Below are positions 17,632 through 26,926 of a DNA stretch of 64,000 bases, in pieces (within the stretch, counting starts at the first letter, position 1; each line of letters begins with the position of its first letter). Origin of the DNA: Pseudomonadota bacterium (GTDB taxonomy: Bacteria > Pseudomonadota > Gammaproteobacteria > Burkholderiales > Thiobacteraceae); the NCBI GenBank assembly GCA_021812385.1, contig JAKANO010000006.1, positions 124,001 to 188,000 of the forward strand, written 5' to 3'. The position numbers were made by a program, and so were the translations under genes. The notes under the pieces were generated by a model. That model was not told the DNA's origin, did no database searches, and was given only the letters and a program-made list of their open reading frames with translations.

Positions 17632-17873
17632 TGGGGCCCCTGCGAGCCGCCGAGTAGCGCAGCCGGGCCGGGGGCAGTCGGCGAGCACTGTCTGAGCGCG
17701 TGGCCGCGCAGCGGATCGCGCGAGTTGCGCAGCCGCCCGGCTTGGCGAGCAACGCAGGGAAGCCCCCATAATGGGGGCCGGCGAACGGGGTGCCTTTTTC
17801 TTTGGTTACATTTCTTTTGGGCAAGCAAAAGAAAGTAACCGCCGCGCCGGGGCGCACCCGGCCCAAAATCAAT
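17632..17873. repeat. Long dispersed betaproteobacterial repeat, copy 1 (upstream of hydG)
   Basis: About 240 bases running from TGGGGCCCCTGCGAGCCGCC, through CTTGGCGAGCAACGCAGGGA and CTTTGGTTACATTTCTTTTG, to GGCCCAAAAT. It aligns over nearly its whole length with 40903-41123, with one gap region near the middle. It fills the hydB-hydG gap. No transposase, target duplication or clear terminal repeats are visible. Its translated frames (VTKEKGTP and the like) are often annotated as hypothetical proteins, but I see no reason to treat it as coding. Confidence 0.9.
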
Positions 17874-17916
17874 TCGCGCATAGCGCGGCTCATGACTAAT
17901 CCTTATGAGATTCTCG

Positions 17917-19029
17917 TCACTCATCATGCCCAGTCTCCCCGGTGATGGCGTGCGCCTCTTCGGTCAGGTCGATGCCGACCGGACACCAGGCGATGCAACG
18001 TCCGCAGCCGACGCAACCGCTGCGCCCGAACTGCTCATGCCAACTGCCCAGCTTGTGCGTGAGCCATTGCCGATAACGATGCTTGGTTTCGGGGCGCACT
18101 TGAAAGCCGTGGATGTAGCCATGGCCGGCGCTGAAACAAGAATCCCATTCACGTTGATGCAGCGTTTCCTTGCCGTTCAGGGCGGTCACCTCGCTCTCGG
18201 CGTGACAGAAACAGGTGGGGCAAACCAGGGTGCAATTACCGCAACTCAAACAACGCGCGGCGACATCGTCCCAGCGCGGATGATCCAAATTCGCAAACAG
18301 TAGATCGCGCAAATTGCGACTGGGCAGCGTACGCGTTTGGCTTTGCGCTGCCGCCTCTACCTGCGTTTGCGCGGCTTGTATCTGCTGTGCGCTGGCCACT
18401 GTTAGCGGCAGCAGTGCGGCGATACCGCGCCCCGCTGCGCTGCCAACCTCGAGTACGAATCCCTCCTCCAACTCGCTCAAGGCCAGATCGAACCCCGCAC
18501 CGGCGCGCGGCCCATCGCCGGTGGAAGCGCAAAAGCAAGTCGCTGCGGCATGGCTGCAGTGCACCGCAATCAACAGCATCTCCGTACCGCGCGCCGCGTA
18601 ATAGGGATCGACAAAAGGTCCGCCGAGGAACACGCGATCTTGCAAGGCCAGCGCGGAAAGATCGCAAGCGCGCACGCCGATAAAAGCCAAAGGCCGAACA
18701 TCCGGCTCAACGGCTTCGACGCGGAATCCATCGTCGGTTTGGATTGCGCGCCACAGCGGCTCCTGCGCGGCGAACAAATGCGGCTTAATTGCCTGCGGCC
18801 CATTGGCCCAGGCGAAGCAACGTACATTGTCGCTGTGCGTTAAGCGATAACTACTCGGTTCCTGCGCATCGCGCCAACCCTGCGGCAAGTCATTAACCTG
18901 GGCGAGATCGGCATACACGATCGCACCATCACGGACTTGCGGGCCGATGACACGGTAACCGCGCGCCGCCAAGGCATCGATCATGGATTGCAAAGCGCTG
19001 CGCGCTAGGAATTGGGCTGGAGCTTGCAT
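17917..19029 (-). CDS. hydB: Group 3b hydrogenase 4Fe-4S beta subunit HydB
   Basis: Iron-sulfur subunit related to anaerobic sulfite reductase subunit A (370 aa). It links HydG to electron acceptors; in archaeal sulfhydrogenases this subunit is associated with sulfur reduction. The middle contains [19 protein letters not shown], typical of the AsrA/HydB family. The C-terminal third has two ferredoxin-type sites, [16 protein letters not shown] (about residues 260-275) and [16 protein letters not shown] (about 340-355). First structural gene of the row; 305 bases, mostly repeat, separate it from hydG. The start [13 protein letters not shown] has only a weak Shine-Dalgarno. Confidence 0.94.
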   Translation of the reverse strand: MQAPAQFLARSALQSMIDALAARGYRVIGPQVRDGAIVYADLAQVNDLPQGWRDAQEPSSYRLTHSDNVRCFAWANGPQAIKPHLFAAQEPLWRAIQTDDGFRVEAVEPDVRPLAFIGVRACDLSALALQDRVFLGGPFVDPYYAARGTEMLLIAVHCSHAAATCFCASTGDGPRAGAGFDLALSELEEGFVLEVGSAAGRGIAALLPLTVASAQQIQAAQTQVEAAAQSQTRTLPSRNLRDLLFANLDHPRWDDVAARCLSCGNCTLVCPTCFCHAESEVTALNGKETLHQREWDSCFSAGHGYIHGFQVRPETKHRYRQWLTHKLGSWHEQFGRSGCVGCGRCIAWCPVGIDLTEEAHAITGETGHDE

Positions 19030-19049
19030 CGTTCCAATTCTAAGAAAAA

Positions 19050-19296
19050 TCGGTTAACCGCAAGGACGCGGAGGACGCATTGGAAAAACAAGAACTCGTC
19101 CTTTGCGCTGAATCGCTCGCTGCTTGGGCAAAATCTCCCCTGTCCCCTCCTTGCCAAGGAGGGGAACCTGCTACGAACAGCATTAGCAGGTTCCTCCCTT
19201 TGTCAAAGGGAGGGCAGGAGGGATTTGTAGGTGCGTCATATAGTTTGGTAATTCTCAATAAACGTCGGCATTACTCCGCGTCCTCTGCAGTGAATC
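19050..19296. repeat. Nested repeats between hypF and hydB
   Basis: Outer arms of the ACCGC-AAGGACGCGGAGGACGC type (19051-19078) and the degenerate complement CTCCGCGTCCTCTGCAGTGA (about 19274-19293) enclose another palindromic repeat at 19131-19230. In the inner repeat, CCTCCTTGCCAAGGAGGGG and CCTCCCTTTGTCAAAGGGAGG flank a short core with AACCTGCTA / TAGCAGGTT. This is the second case in the window of a different repeat family inside an ACC(A/G)C-GGAG element. Confidence 0.8.
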
Positions 19297-19308
19297 GCCT
19301 TTTAAACT

Positions 19309-21621
19309 TTATTGTTTATTCATTTCGCCTGTCTTGATTGTGGCACACGAATACAAAGATTCCACAATCTGCCCCAAAGCAATTCCGCCATCGTTGCACG
19401 GCGCCTGCTCTGGTAAATGCGCAATGAAGCCAGCGGCCTTGAGTTGCGTCAGCGCCAGCTCGCTCAACAACTTGTTTTGAAATACACCTCCGGTCAAGCC
19501 TACGGCATCGAATGGCTGACGTGCGTGTATCCAACGCGCCTGCTCCACGATCAAGCGCGCCAGGCTGAGATGAAATTGCAGCGCGCGCTGCGCGACGGAA
19601 ATATCGTTTCTCATGAGTGCGTGTATCAACGGCGCCCAATCGGCTATGAGCAAACCCGCTGCATCTTCGTGTAAGGGCATCATCAGCGCTTCCGCTGCGC
19701 CAGCGGCGACCGCTTCCAGGTACATCGGCCCTTGCCCCTCAAAACTCGCTTTATCAATCAAACCAAGCAAACTTGCCGCGCCGTCGAACAAACGCCCAAC
19801 TGCGCTGGTTTGTGGCGCATTAAGACCTTTATCCCAGGCGCTTTTCAGTAGTTCCGCATCACTACGCCAGTCCAAACCCAGCTCCCAACACAAAGCCGTT
19901 GCTGAGCGCCACGACTCGCGTCCCGCACGTTCACCGCCAGGCAAGCGAAATGGCCGCAGGCTGGCCACGCGCCGCCATGCGCCGGGCCGACCGTGCAAGG
20001 TTTCGCCGCCCCACAAGCTGCCGTCCTCGCCCAAACCCGCGCCATCCCAGGTGAAAGTCAGCCAGGTTTTATCCGCACCCTGCTCCAAGGCCAAAGCCGA
20101 CGCATGCGCGTGGTGGTGCCACACGCGATGCAGCGGCAAGCCCAGCCGCAAACCTAGCCGCGCCGCCCAGCGACTGCTGGCATAGTGCGCATGCGCATCG
20201 CAGGCGATGGCTTGCGCGCGGACGTCATACAAGCGCTGCAAATCCGCGATCACCTGCTCGAACACCGCCAAGCCGCGCGGCGCATCCAGGTCGCCGATGT
20301 GCGGCGACAAAATGGCACGCTTGCCCCAGCCGATGGCGATGGTGTTTTTCATGTGCCCGCCCACCGCCAACAAGGGCTGCGCCAAAGCGCGCGGCAAGTC
20401 GAATTCCAGCGGCGCACTGCCGCGCCCGGCGCGCAGCAGGCGCAACTTGCCAGCGATGACGCGCACCACGCTATCGTCTGCCGGGCGCGCAATCGGCCGA
20501 TTGTGGTGCAGAAAAAATTGCGTCACATGACCCAGGCGCTGTTCCACTTCGTCACGATCAATCAATACCGGCTCGCCGCTGATATTGGCGGAAGTCGCTA
20601 CCACCGCTTTTCCCAAGCCATCGAGCAATAAGTGGTGCAACGGGCTATACGGCAGCATCACGCCGATTTCATTCAGGTTTGGCGCAATGACGTTGGGCAA
20701 AGTGCAGTCCGCACGCTTGGGCGCTAGGACAATCGGTCGCGCCGGATCCGTCAGCGCTGTTTGTGTTACCGCATCAATATGCAATTCCTGACGAACAAAC
20801 TCCAAGCCATCATCACCCCGCCAGGGAAACATCACGGCCAAGGGCTTATGCGGGCGCGGCTTGTTGGCGCGCAAGCGGGCAATCGCGGCTGCATGCGTGG
20901 CATCGCACAGCAAATGATAACCACCAATTCCTTTCACCGCGACGATCTCGCCGCGCTGTAAGGCAGCGATACAAGCATCCAATGCGGCATCGCCTTGCAC
21001 ATCGGAATTGGGTGAGACAAAGCGCAGTTGCGGCCCGCACGTCGGACAGGCCACCGGCTCGGCATGAAAGCGGCGATCAGCCGGATTGTCGTATTCCGCT
21101 TGGCACGCAGCACACAAGGTAAACGGTGCCATGGTGGTGTTCGGACGATCGTAGGGTAAACGCGTGATCAGCGTGTAGCGCGGGCCGCATTGGGTACAGT
21201 TGATGAAGGGATAGCGATAGCGCCGGTCGTGCGGATCTTGCAGCTCGCGCCGACAGTCATCGCACATGAAATAATCCGGCGGCACATGGATATCCGCCTC
21301 TGCGTTGGCGCTGCTTGCGGCAATCACGAATTGTTGTAAACCACACAGCGCAATCCGCTCTTGCGACAAAATCTGCGGCCGCGCCAACGGCGGCGCTTCG
21401 GCAATCAGTGCCGCAGCAAAGGCATCGAGCGCACTGGAACAGCCTTCGGCTTCGATCAACACTTGGCCTGCCAAATTTTGCACTTGGCCCGCAAGCCCCA
21501 AGCGTTGCGCCAGTCGGAACACAAATGGCCGGAAACCCACGCCCTGCACCCGCCCCGCCACACGCCAGCGGCGCGCTTGCAGCGCCGTCTCCCGAACCGC
21601 TTGTGGGTCGTTCGCAGTCAT
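19309..21621 (-). CDS. hypF: Carbamoyltransferase HypF
   Basis: HypF makes the CN precursor by transferring a carbamoyl group from carbamoyl phosphate, through carbamoyl-AMP, to HypE. All expected domains are present in 770 aa. They are an N-terminal acylphosphatase domain (VAGRVQGVGFRPFVFRLA, about residues 20-37), two C4 zinc fingers (CDDCRRELQ...CTQCGP and CAACQAEYD...CPTCGP), a YrdC/Sua5-like domain (VKGIGGYHLLCDA), and a Kae1-like domain with VWHHHAHASALALE and GLTGGVFQNKLLSE. It lies upstream of hydB on the same strand, 280 bases away across nested repeats. It is the only hypF in the window. Confidence 0.97.
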   Translation of the reverse strand: MTANDPQAVRETALQARRWRVAGRVQGVGFRPFVFRLAQRLGLAGQVQNLAGQVLIEAEGCSSALDAFAAALIAEAPPLARPQILSQERIALCGLQQFVIAASSANAEADIHVPPDYFMCDDCRRELQDPHDRRYRYPFINCTQCGPRYTLITRLPYDRPNTTMAPFTLCAACQAEYDNPADRRFHAEPVACPTCGPQLRFVSPNSDVQGDAALDACIAALQRGEIVAVKGIGGYHLLCDATHAAAIARLRANKPRPHKPLAVMFPWRGDDGLEFVRQELHIDAVTQTALTDPARPIVLAPKRADCTLPNVIAPNLNEIGVMLPYSPLHHLLLDGLGKAVVATSANISGEPVLIDRDEVEQRLGHVTQFFLHHNRPIARPADDSVVRVIAGKLRLLRAGRGSAPLEFDLPRALAQPLLAVGGHMKNTIAIGWGKRAILSPHIGDLDAPRGLAVFEQVIADLQRLYDVRAQAIACDAHAHYASSRWAARLGLRLGLPLHRVWHHHAHASALALEQGADKTWLTFTWDGAGLGEDGSLWGGETLHGRPGAWRRVASLRPFRLPGGERAGRESWRSATALCWELGLDWRSDAELLKSAWDKGLNAPQTSAVGRLFDGAASLLGLIDKASFEGQGPMYLEAVAAGAAEALMMPLHEDAAGLLIADWAPLIHALMRNDISVAQRALQFHLSLARLIVEQARWIHARQPFDAVGLTGGVFQNKLLSELALTQLKAAGFIAHLPEQAPCNDGGIALGQIVESLYSCATIKTGEMNKQ

Positions 21622-21853
21622 TAAACCAACTTACAGGGGGGTTGTTTAAAATTCAAGCGCTAAAAATCCATTATCCATAGGCCTTCCCTAGCATTCCCAC
21701 GGCGTAATTAGGGGAATCTGGCCGCTAAAGAAATTCTGGCAAGTACCGTTAGAAGCCTTAGATACCCAATAAAGCGGGATATTCCGGTTCTGAAAGGGCT
21801 GCGCAGAATGCGAATGTCTCAAAGCGTCCAAAAATGAAAAAGAAAGCCATGTC

Positions 21854-22087
21854 ATGCATTTCAAACGCAATTTGCACAATGTAGATCGCCTGGTGCGGCT
21901 CGTCATTGGCCTGGGCTGCCTCTATATTGGATTCATCGATACCAGCATTATTGGCAACGAAATTGTCTCGACGATCGTGGGCATTTTCGGCATCGTCAAC
22001 CTATTTGCCGCGGCATTTTCCTATTGCCCGGTCTATGGATTAACCGGGATCAGTACTTACCGTTGCAAAGATGGGACAGATGCCTGA
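21854..22087 (+). CDS. DUF2892 small membrane protein
   Basis: A 77-residue inner-membrane protein of the DUF2892 type (as in the membrane part of YgaP). NVDRLVRLVIGLGCLYIGFI forms the first transmembrane helix and TIVGIFGIVNLFAAAF the second, followed by the conserved CPVYGLTGISTYRCK. The function is unknown. Its TGA overlaps the start of the GGDEF-EAL gene (TGATG), so the two are probably made together. Confidence 0.85.
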   Translation: MHFKRNLHNVDRLVRLVIGLGCLYIGFIDTSIIGNEIVSTIVGIFGIVNLFAAAFSYCPVYGLTGISTYRCKDGTDA

Positions 22088-24021
22088 TGTCCCTGAGGAT
22101 CAAGCTATTTCTGGGAATCTTGCTGTTCTTCGCCTCGACCCTGTCCTTTTTCGGTTACATGGCGTACGACTCAGCCGTCCAATCCGGAACGGCGCGCGAG
22201 TTGGCGCTGTTGCAGGATTTATCCGGCAGCTTGAGCCGCGACCTGCATACGGATATCGGCGACCATCCCAGCGAAGCCGACATTGAACGCTGGCTGACCG
22301 AATTCAACAGCTTGCACTTGGCGATCCTGATCACTTCCGGCAACCGCCAATGGCTATCCGATGCAGCACGCAATGAGTTGCCGTCTGTAATAAGACAACA
22401 AATCCTGACTTCCACCAAGTCCGGAAGCGCCTCCGTGGAGCAGCTCTCTTTTGTCTGGGACACCTCCCCGGTTGCCGGCACGCCTTATACCCTGAGCGTT
22501 ATCCATCGTACCAACACGCATGAAGTGCGTACATTTTTTAAGCGCCTGGAATTGCAGTTGATTTTATCCGCGCTGATTGTGGTTTGGGTGGCCATCTGGG
22601 GTACGCAGTTGATTGCCTCGCTGCTCGAAAAGCTGAATAGCCAAAAGGACAAATTGCAGCATCAAGCCATGCACGATGCGCTCACCAACCTGCCCAACCG
22701 TGCGGTCATGCTGGATAGGCTGCAAGTAGCGATGCACGATGCCGATCGCAGCAAATCCGAACTGGCGCTGCTGTTCATCGATCTCAATCGCTTTAAGGAA
22801 ATTAACGACACCCTCGGCCACCACTACGGCGACCTGCTGTTGATCGAGATTTCCAGAAGATTAGCCAGCGGCATCCGTAAAACCGATACGGTGGCTCGCC
22901 TCGGCGGCGATGAATTCGCTGTGATTCTGGGTCACATTAGTGACGAAGACGCCACTGCAATGGCGGCGAAATTGACCAACATGATTGGGCAGGCGATTGA
23001 AATAAACGGCAACAAGCTCTTCGTATCCGGCAGCATAGGCATCGCTCGCTACCCGACGCATGCCCAGGATGCCAACACGCTGGTGCAATATGCCGACGTC
23101 GCCATGTATGCCGCCAAGCGATCCGGTATCGACTTTATTATCTACGACGCGAAACTTGACGAATACAGCCGGGAAAAGTTGATCCTCAGCAACGATTTGC
23201 GCGATGCGATCAAGCTCGGCCAATTGAGCGTGTATTACCAGCCAAAAATTGATATCAAAACCGGTGCCGTTATCGGCGGGGAAGCCCTGCTGCGCTGGAA
23301 ACATGCCACGCTCGGTTTTATTTCTCCCGACCGCTTCATTCCCTTGGCGGAACAAAGCGGCTTGATCCGCCCCCTCACTGAATTCGTTCTGGAAACGGCG
23401 ATGCCGGACTTGCAGAAATTGTTGCGGGAAGGGCATGACATGAGCTTTGCCATCAATCTATCCGCCGTCAGCCTGCAGGATCCGGAATTGGCCAATATGC
23501 TGCTGAATGCCGTTAAGAAATCGCACATTCCGCCGTCTCGCGTCGTGCTTGAAATCACCGAAACCGCGGTCATGGATAAGTCGATCCAGACCAGGGAAGT
23601 GCTGCAGGCACTGGATGGCCTGGGATTCCACATCTCCATGGATGACTTCGGCACAGGGCATTCCTCACTCGTCAACCTGCGCCTGTTGCCGCTACAGGAA
23701 ATCAAGGTGGATCGCTCATTTGTGATGAATATGCAGCGCAACGAGGACGATGCAACCATCGTGCGCACGATTGTCAACCTGGGGCATTCGCTCGGCAAGA
23801 AAGTCGTCGCGGAGGGCGTGGAAAGCGAAGCGATCCTGCAAACATTAACCAGCTTCGGCTGCGACATTGCCCAAGGCTATTATTTCAGCAAGCCTATTCC
23901 CTTCGACACCTTCAAGCTCTGGCTTGACGCCAATAGCGGCGCGCAAAAAACCGCACGTTTACCCTCTGCCGAACCTGTCATTCAGGAAACCTCGGTTTTA
24001 CTATCGCAACTAGCGAAGTAA
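22087..24021 (+). CDS. Membrane GGDEF-EAL cyclic-di-GMP enzyme
   Basis: Bifunctional-type c-di-GMP turnover protein (644 aa). An N-terminal helix (KLFLGILLFFASTLSFFGYM), a periplasmic sensory stretch of about 130 residues and a second helix (LILSALIVVWVAIWGTQLIA) lead into the GGDEF domain. That domain has an intact active site, ARLGGDEFAVIL, and an inhibitory I-site RKTD five residues before it. The EAL domain keeps EALLRW, the metal-site DDFGTGHSS, KVDRSFV and AEGVESE, so phosphodiesterase activity looks possible too. The start at 22087 overlaps the DUF2892 stop. The net activity cannot be told from sequence. Confidence 0.94.
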   Translation: MSLRIKLFLGILLFFASTLSFFGYMAYDSAVQSGTARELALLQDLSGSLSRDLHTDIGDHPSEADIERWLTEFNSLHLAILITSGNRQWLSDAARNELPSVIRQQILTSTKSGSASVEQLSFVWDTSPVAGTPYTLSVIHRTNTHEVRTFFKRLELQLILSALIVVWVAIWGTQLIASLLEKLNSQKDKLQHQAMHDALTNLPNRAVMLDRLQVAMHDADRSKSELALLFIDLNRFKEINDTLGHHYGDLLLIEISRRLASGIRKTDTVARLGGDEFAVILGHISDEDATAMAAKLTNMIGQAIEINGNKLFVSGSIGIARYPTHAQDANTLVQYADVAMYAAKRSGIDFIIYDAKLDEYSREKLILSNDLRDAIKLGQLSVYYQPKIDIKTGAVIGGEALLRWKHATLGFISPDRFIPLAEQSGLIRPLTEFVLETAMPDLQKLLREGHDMSFAINLSAVSLQDPELANMLLNAVKKSHIPPSRVVLEITETAVMDKSIQTREVLQALDGLGFHISMDDFGTGHSSLVNLRLLPLQEIKVDRSFVMNMQRNEDDATIVRTIVNLGHSLGKKVVAEGVESEAILQTLTSFGCDIAQGYYFSKPIPFDTFKLWLDANSGAQKTARLPSAEPVIQETSVLLSQLAK

Positions 24022-24179
24022 TCCACCGAAAACCCAGCAGCTTGGGCTAAGCCGCAAAAAAACCTTGGCCCAACAAATCTTTCATGTCGTTTGATAGTAC
24101 CCGGCGGGCGATATCGTCTATTCTGACTTTTGTTTGACCTGCTACAAGCAACCAACACCTTCAATCATCGAGACAGCTC

Positions 24180-25274
24180 ATGAGCCAACTATTCTCCCCC
24201 ATCGCCCTCGGCAAGATTGCCTTGCGCAACCGCATCGTTATCGCGCCCATGTGCCAATATTCCGCCGAGCAGGGCCAAGCAACGGATTGGCATCTGATAC
24301 ACCTGGGGCATTTGGCTTTATCCGGCGCCGGGCTGTTGTTCATCGAGGCAACGGCAGTGACGCCCGATGGCCGCATTTCTCCCGCCGACCTGGGTTTATG
24401 GTCGGACCAAACGGAAGCCGCACTAGCGCGCGTCTTGCAATCGATTCGGCAGCACTCCGCCATACCTATCGCCATCCAGTTGGCGCATGCCGGACGCAAG
24501 GCATCCACCCAGGTACCGTGGCAAAGCGGGCAATTTATCGCGCCAGAACATGGCGGCTGGCAGACCATCGCACCCTCTGCCCTGCCCTTTGATGCGGACA
24601 GTGGTGCGCCGCTCGCGCTGGATGACGCTGGACTGCAACGCATCCGCGACAATTTCGTATCCGCCGCGCAACGCGCACAGCGGCTCGGCATCGAGGTCAT
24701 CGAACTGCACGCGGCGCACGGCTATTTGCTGCATCAATTCCTGTCGCCTTTGTCGAATGCCCGAACGGATCGGTATGGCGGCACGCTGGAGAACCGCATG
24801 CGCTTCCCGCTCGAAGTGTTCGAGGCGATACGCAGCGCCGTGCCAGGCGACACGCCGGTGGGTATCCGGATTTCCGCCACGGACTGGGTGGATGGCGGCT
24901 GGAACATCGAGCAGAGCGTCGTGTTCGCCAAGGAATTGCAGCGTCGGGGATGCGCCTTCATCGATGTATCGAGCGGCGGACTGTCGCCCTTGCAGCAAAT
25001 CCCAGTGCAAGCCGGCTATCAAGTACCTTTCGCCGAAAGAGTCCGGCGCGACAGCGGCATGCCGACCATCGCGGTGGGACTGATTACCGAGCCGGATCAG
25101 GCAGAAACAATAATCGCCTCGGGACAAGCCGACATGGTGGCGCTGGCCCGCGGCATGCTGTACGACCCGCGCTGGCCGTGGCATGCGGCGGCGCAGCTGG
25201 GCGCCCAAGTCGACGCGCCGAAACAATATTGGCGCTCGCAGCCACGCGAGTTCAAAAATTTATTCAAGCCATGA
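24180..25274 (+). CDS. NADH:flavin oxidoreductase, old yellow enzyme family (YqjM-like)
   Basis: FMN-dependent ene-reductase of 364 aa that would reduce activated C=C bonds with NAD(P)H. The TIM barrel begins SQLFSPIALGKIALRNRIVIA and has APMCQYSAEQGQATDWH, where Cys in MCQYS marks the thermophilic-like/YqjM class. The substrate-binding HAGRKAST (about residues 102-109), the barrel motif ELHAAHGYLLHQFLSPLSN and the FMN phosphate-binding region near ADMVALARGMLYDPRWPW are present. It converges with the lysR gene 7 bases on. Confidence 0.94.
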   Translation: MSQLFSPIALGKIALRNRIVIAPMCQYSAEQGQATDWHLIHLGHLALSGAGLLFIEATAVTPDGRISPADLGLWSDQTEAALARVLQSIRQHSAIPIAIQLAHAGRKASTQVPWQSGQFIAPEHGGWQTIAPSALPFDADSGAPLALDDAGLQRIRDNFVSAAQRAQRLGIEVIELHAAHGYLLHQFLSPLSNARTDRYGGTLENRMRFPLEVFEAIRSAVPGDTPVGIRISATDWVDGGWNIEQSVVFAKELQRRGCAFIDVSSGGLSPLQQIPVQAGYQVPFAERVRRDSGMPTIAVGLITEPDQAETIIASGQADMVALARGMLYDPRWPWHAAAQLGAQVDAPKQYWRSQPREFKNLFKP

Positions 25275-25280
25275 ACCGCA

Positions 25281-26201
25281 TCACTCCGCGCGCAGCTTGA
25301 GTATTGCGTCCCAGCGCGGCTGCGATCCGATGCGTTGCGCCAAATATTCGACCAATACCCTAACCCGGTGCGGCACATAGCGGTTGCTCGGAAAAATCGC
25401 GTAGATACCCAGCTCCGGCGTCGGAAATTTGCGCAAAAGAATTTCCAGCTTGCGTTCACGCACCGCTTCTTCGGCGATGAAAGTTGGTGCCTTGGTAATG
25501 CCGAGGCCTTGTATCGCGGCGGCGAGCAAGGCATCGCCGCTGTTGGCATCGAGCTTGCCGCCAATGGGGAACCACTGTGTTTCGCCGTCGATGACGAAGG
25601 ACCAACTGGAGCGCGCGGCGAGCAAATAGCCGAAGCACTCGTGCTGGATGAGATCCCGGGGGTGCTTGGGCCGGCCATGCAGCTTTAAATACGCCGGCGC
25701 GGCGACGACCACACTCTGACTGCTGCCGATCTTGCGCGCCACGTCGCCTGGATCGAGCCGATCCGCAATGCGAATCGCCAAATCGAAACCACCTTCGATA
25801 AGATTGCTGCGGCGGTCGCTGAATTCCAGCTCAATCGATATCTCCGGATTGGCTTTCATAAAATCGCCGAACATCGGCATCAATTGGCGAATGCCGAAGG
25901 AGAACGGCAAGGTGATGCGAAGGTGGCCGCGCGGCGCTTGGCTGTCCTCAGTTAAGCCTCCTTCGGCGGCGTCCACCAGGCTCAAAATTTCGCGGCATTT
26001 TTCCAGATAAGTCGCGCCGGCGGATGTGAGGCTCAGGCGCCGCGTGCTGCGCGCCAGCAGCTTCGTTCCCAAGTGCGCTTCCAGCCCCGCCACCTGTCGC
26101 GTCACCACCGAGCGCGCCACATGCATCTGTTGCGCCACGGCAGCGAAGCTGCCGAGTTCGGCGACCCGTACAAAGAGTTGCATGCTATCGAGCCTATCCA
26201 T
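25281..26201 (-). CDS. LysR-family transcriptional regulator
   Basis: LysR-type regulator of 306 aa. The winged helix-turn-helix is MDRLDSMQLFVRVAELGSFA with VARSVVTRQVAGLEAHLGTKLLARSTRRLSLT (residues 1-65), followed by the usual periplasmic-binding-protein-like effector domain. The start is placed at 26201; the upstream open frame is not LysR-like. It is divergent from the cytochrome b561-YceI-YceI-DODA row, with a perfect T-N11-A palindrome between them. It most likely regulates that row and possibly itself. The effector is unknown. Confidence 0.94.
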   Translation of the reverse strand: MDRLDSMQLFVRVAELGSFAAVAQQMHVARSVVTRQVAGLEAHLGTKLLARSTRRLSLTSAGATYLEKCREILSLVDAAEGGLTEDSQAPRGHLRITLPFSFGIRQLMPMFGDFMKANPEISIELEFSDRRSNLIEGGFDLAIRIADRLDPGDVARKIGSSQSVVVAAPAYLKLHGRPKHPRDLIQHECFGYLLAARSSWSFVIDGETQWFPIGGKLDANSGDALLAAAIQGLGITKAPTFIAEEAVRERKLEILLRKFPTPELGIYAIFPSNRYVPHRVRVLVEYLAQRIGSQPRWDAILKLRAE

Positions 26202-26220
26202 CAATCTCTCCGATCTATTG

Positions 26221-26235
26221 TTGCATATTTTGCAA
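26221..26235. promoter_or_regulatory. LysR-type operator (T-N11-A palindrome)
   Basis: TTGCATATTTTGCAA is a T-N11-A interrupted palindrome, the usual LysR-family recognition site. It sits 20-34 bases upstream of the lysR start and about 90 bases before the divergent cytochrome b561 gene. Confidence 0.6.
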
Positions 26236-26324
26236 TAATGATTTCTCAATTGTAGGCTATTTTTCGTACAAGTTCTTGCGTACAGTGCAGCCATCGACCA
26301 ACCGCAACCACATGGAGTTTGCTT

Positions 26325-26870
26325 ATGCGTCATCCCGCAAGCTATACCCGCACCGCCATCGGCCTGCATTGGCTAGTGGCAATTGCGATTGTCACAACCT
26401 TCAGCGTGGGTTTGTACATGAGCGACCTGCCCTTGTCGCCCGACAAACTGAAGATTTATTCCTGGCACAAATGGGCCGGCGTGACAATTTTTCTGTTAGT
26501 GGCGTTTCGCCTCATGTGGCGCTTGACGCATCTTCCGCCGGCGCTGCCCGTGGGCATGCCCGCTTGGCAGCACACCGCGGCCGAAGCCGCACACTGGCTG
26601 CTGTATGCGTTGATGATCGCCGTGCCGCTGTCCGGCTGGCTGATGAGCTCGGCCAAAGGTTTCCAGACGGTGTATTTCGGCGTGCTGCCGCTGCCCGATC
26701 TACTGGCGAAGAACAAGGAGCTGGGCAAGACGCTCGAGACGGTGCATCAGGCGCTGAATTTCACCATGGCCGGTTTGGTGCTGGCGCATGCGGGCGCCGC
26801 GCTCAAGCACCACTTCATCGATCGCGACGCGGTGCTGGCGCGCATGCTGCCTTTTCTTAAAAAAGCTTAA
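26325..26870 (+). CDS. Cytochrome b561 family membrane protein
   Basis: Four-helix diheme cytochrome b of the bacterial CybB type (181 aa), transferring electrons between quinol and other carriers. Helices include AIGLHWLVAIAIVTTFSVGL (His heme ligand), WHKWAGVTIFLLVAFRLMWR, HWLLYALMIAVPLSGWLM and HQALNFTMAGLVLAHAGAAL, all with the expected His residues. The start ATG 26325 follows GGAG by 7 bases; a TTG two codons earlier is less likely. First gene of a row with two YceI genes, a common pairing because YceI proteins bind isoprenoid quinones. Confidence 0.93.
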   Translation: MRHPASYTRTAIGLHWLVAIAIVTTFSVGLYMSDLPLSPDKLKIYSWHKWAGVTIFLLVAFRLMWRLTHLPPALPVGMPAWQHTAAEAAHWLLYALMIAVPLSGWLMSSAKGFQTVYFGVLPLPDLLAKNKELGKTLETVHQALNFTMAGLVLAHAGAALKHHFIDRDAVLARMLPFLKKA

Positions 26871-26926
26871 AAATTTATCAAAAACGTAGCGTAGTAGTTT
26901 TTCTACAAATTGTTAGGAGAATTGCC

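Noticed and set aside
17612-17893. N-terminal extension of HydG (94 codons)
   Set aside because: The extension is the translated long dispersed repeat; the homologous N-terminus begins at 17611.
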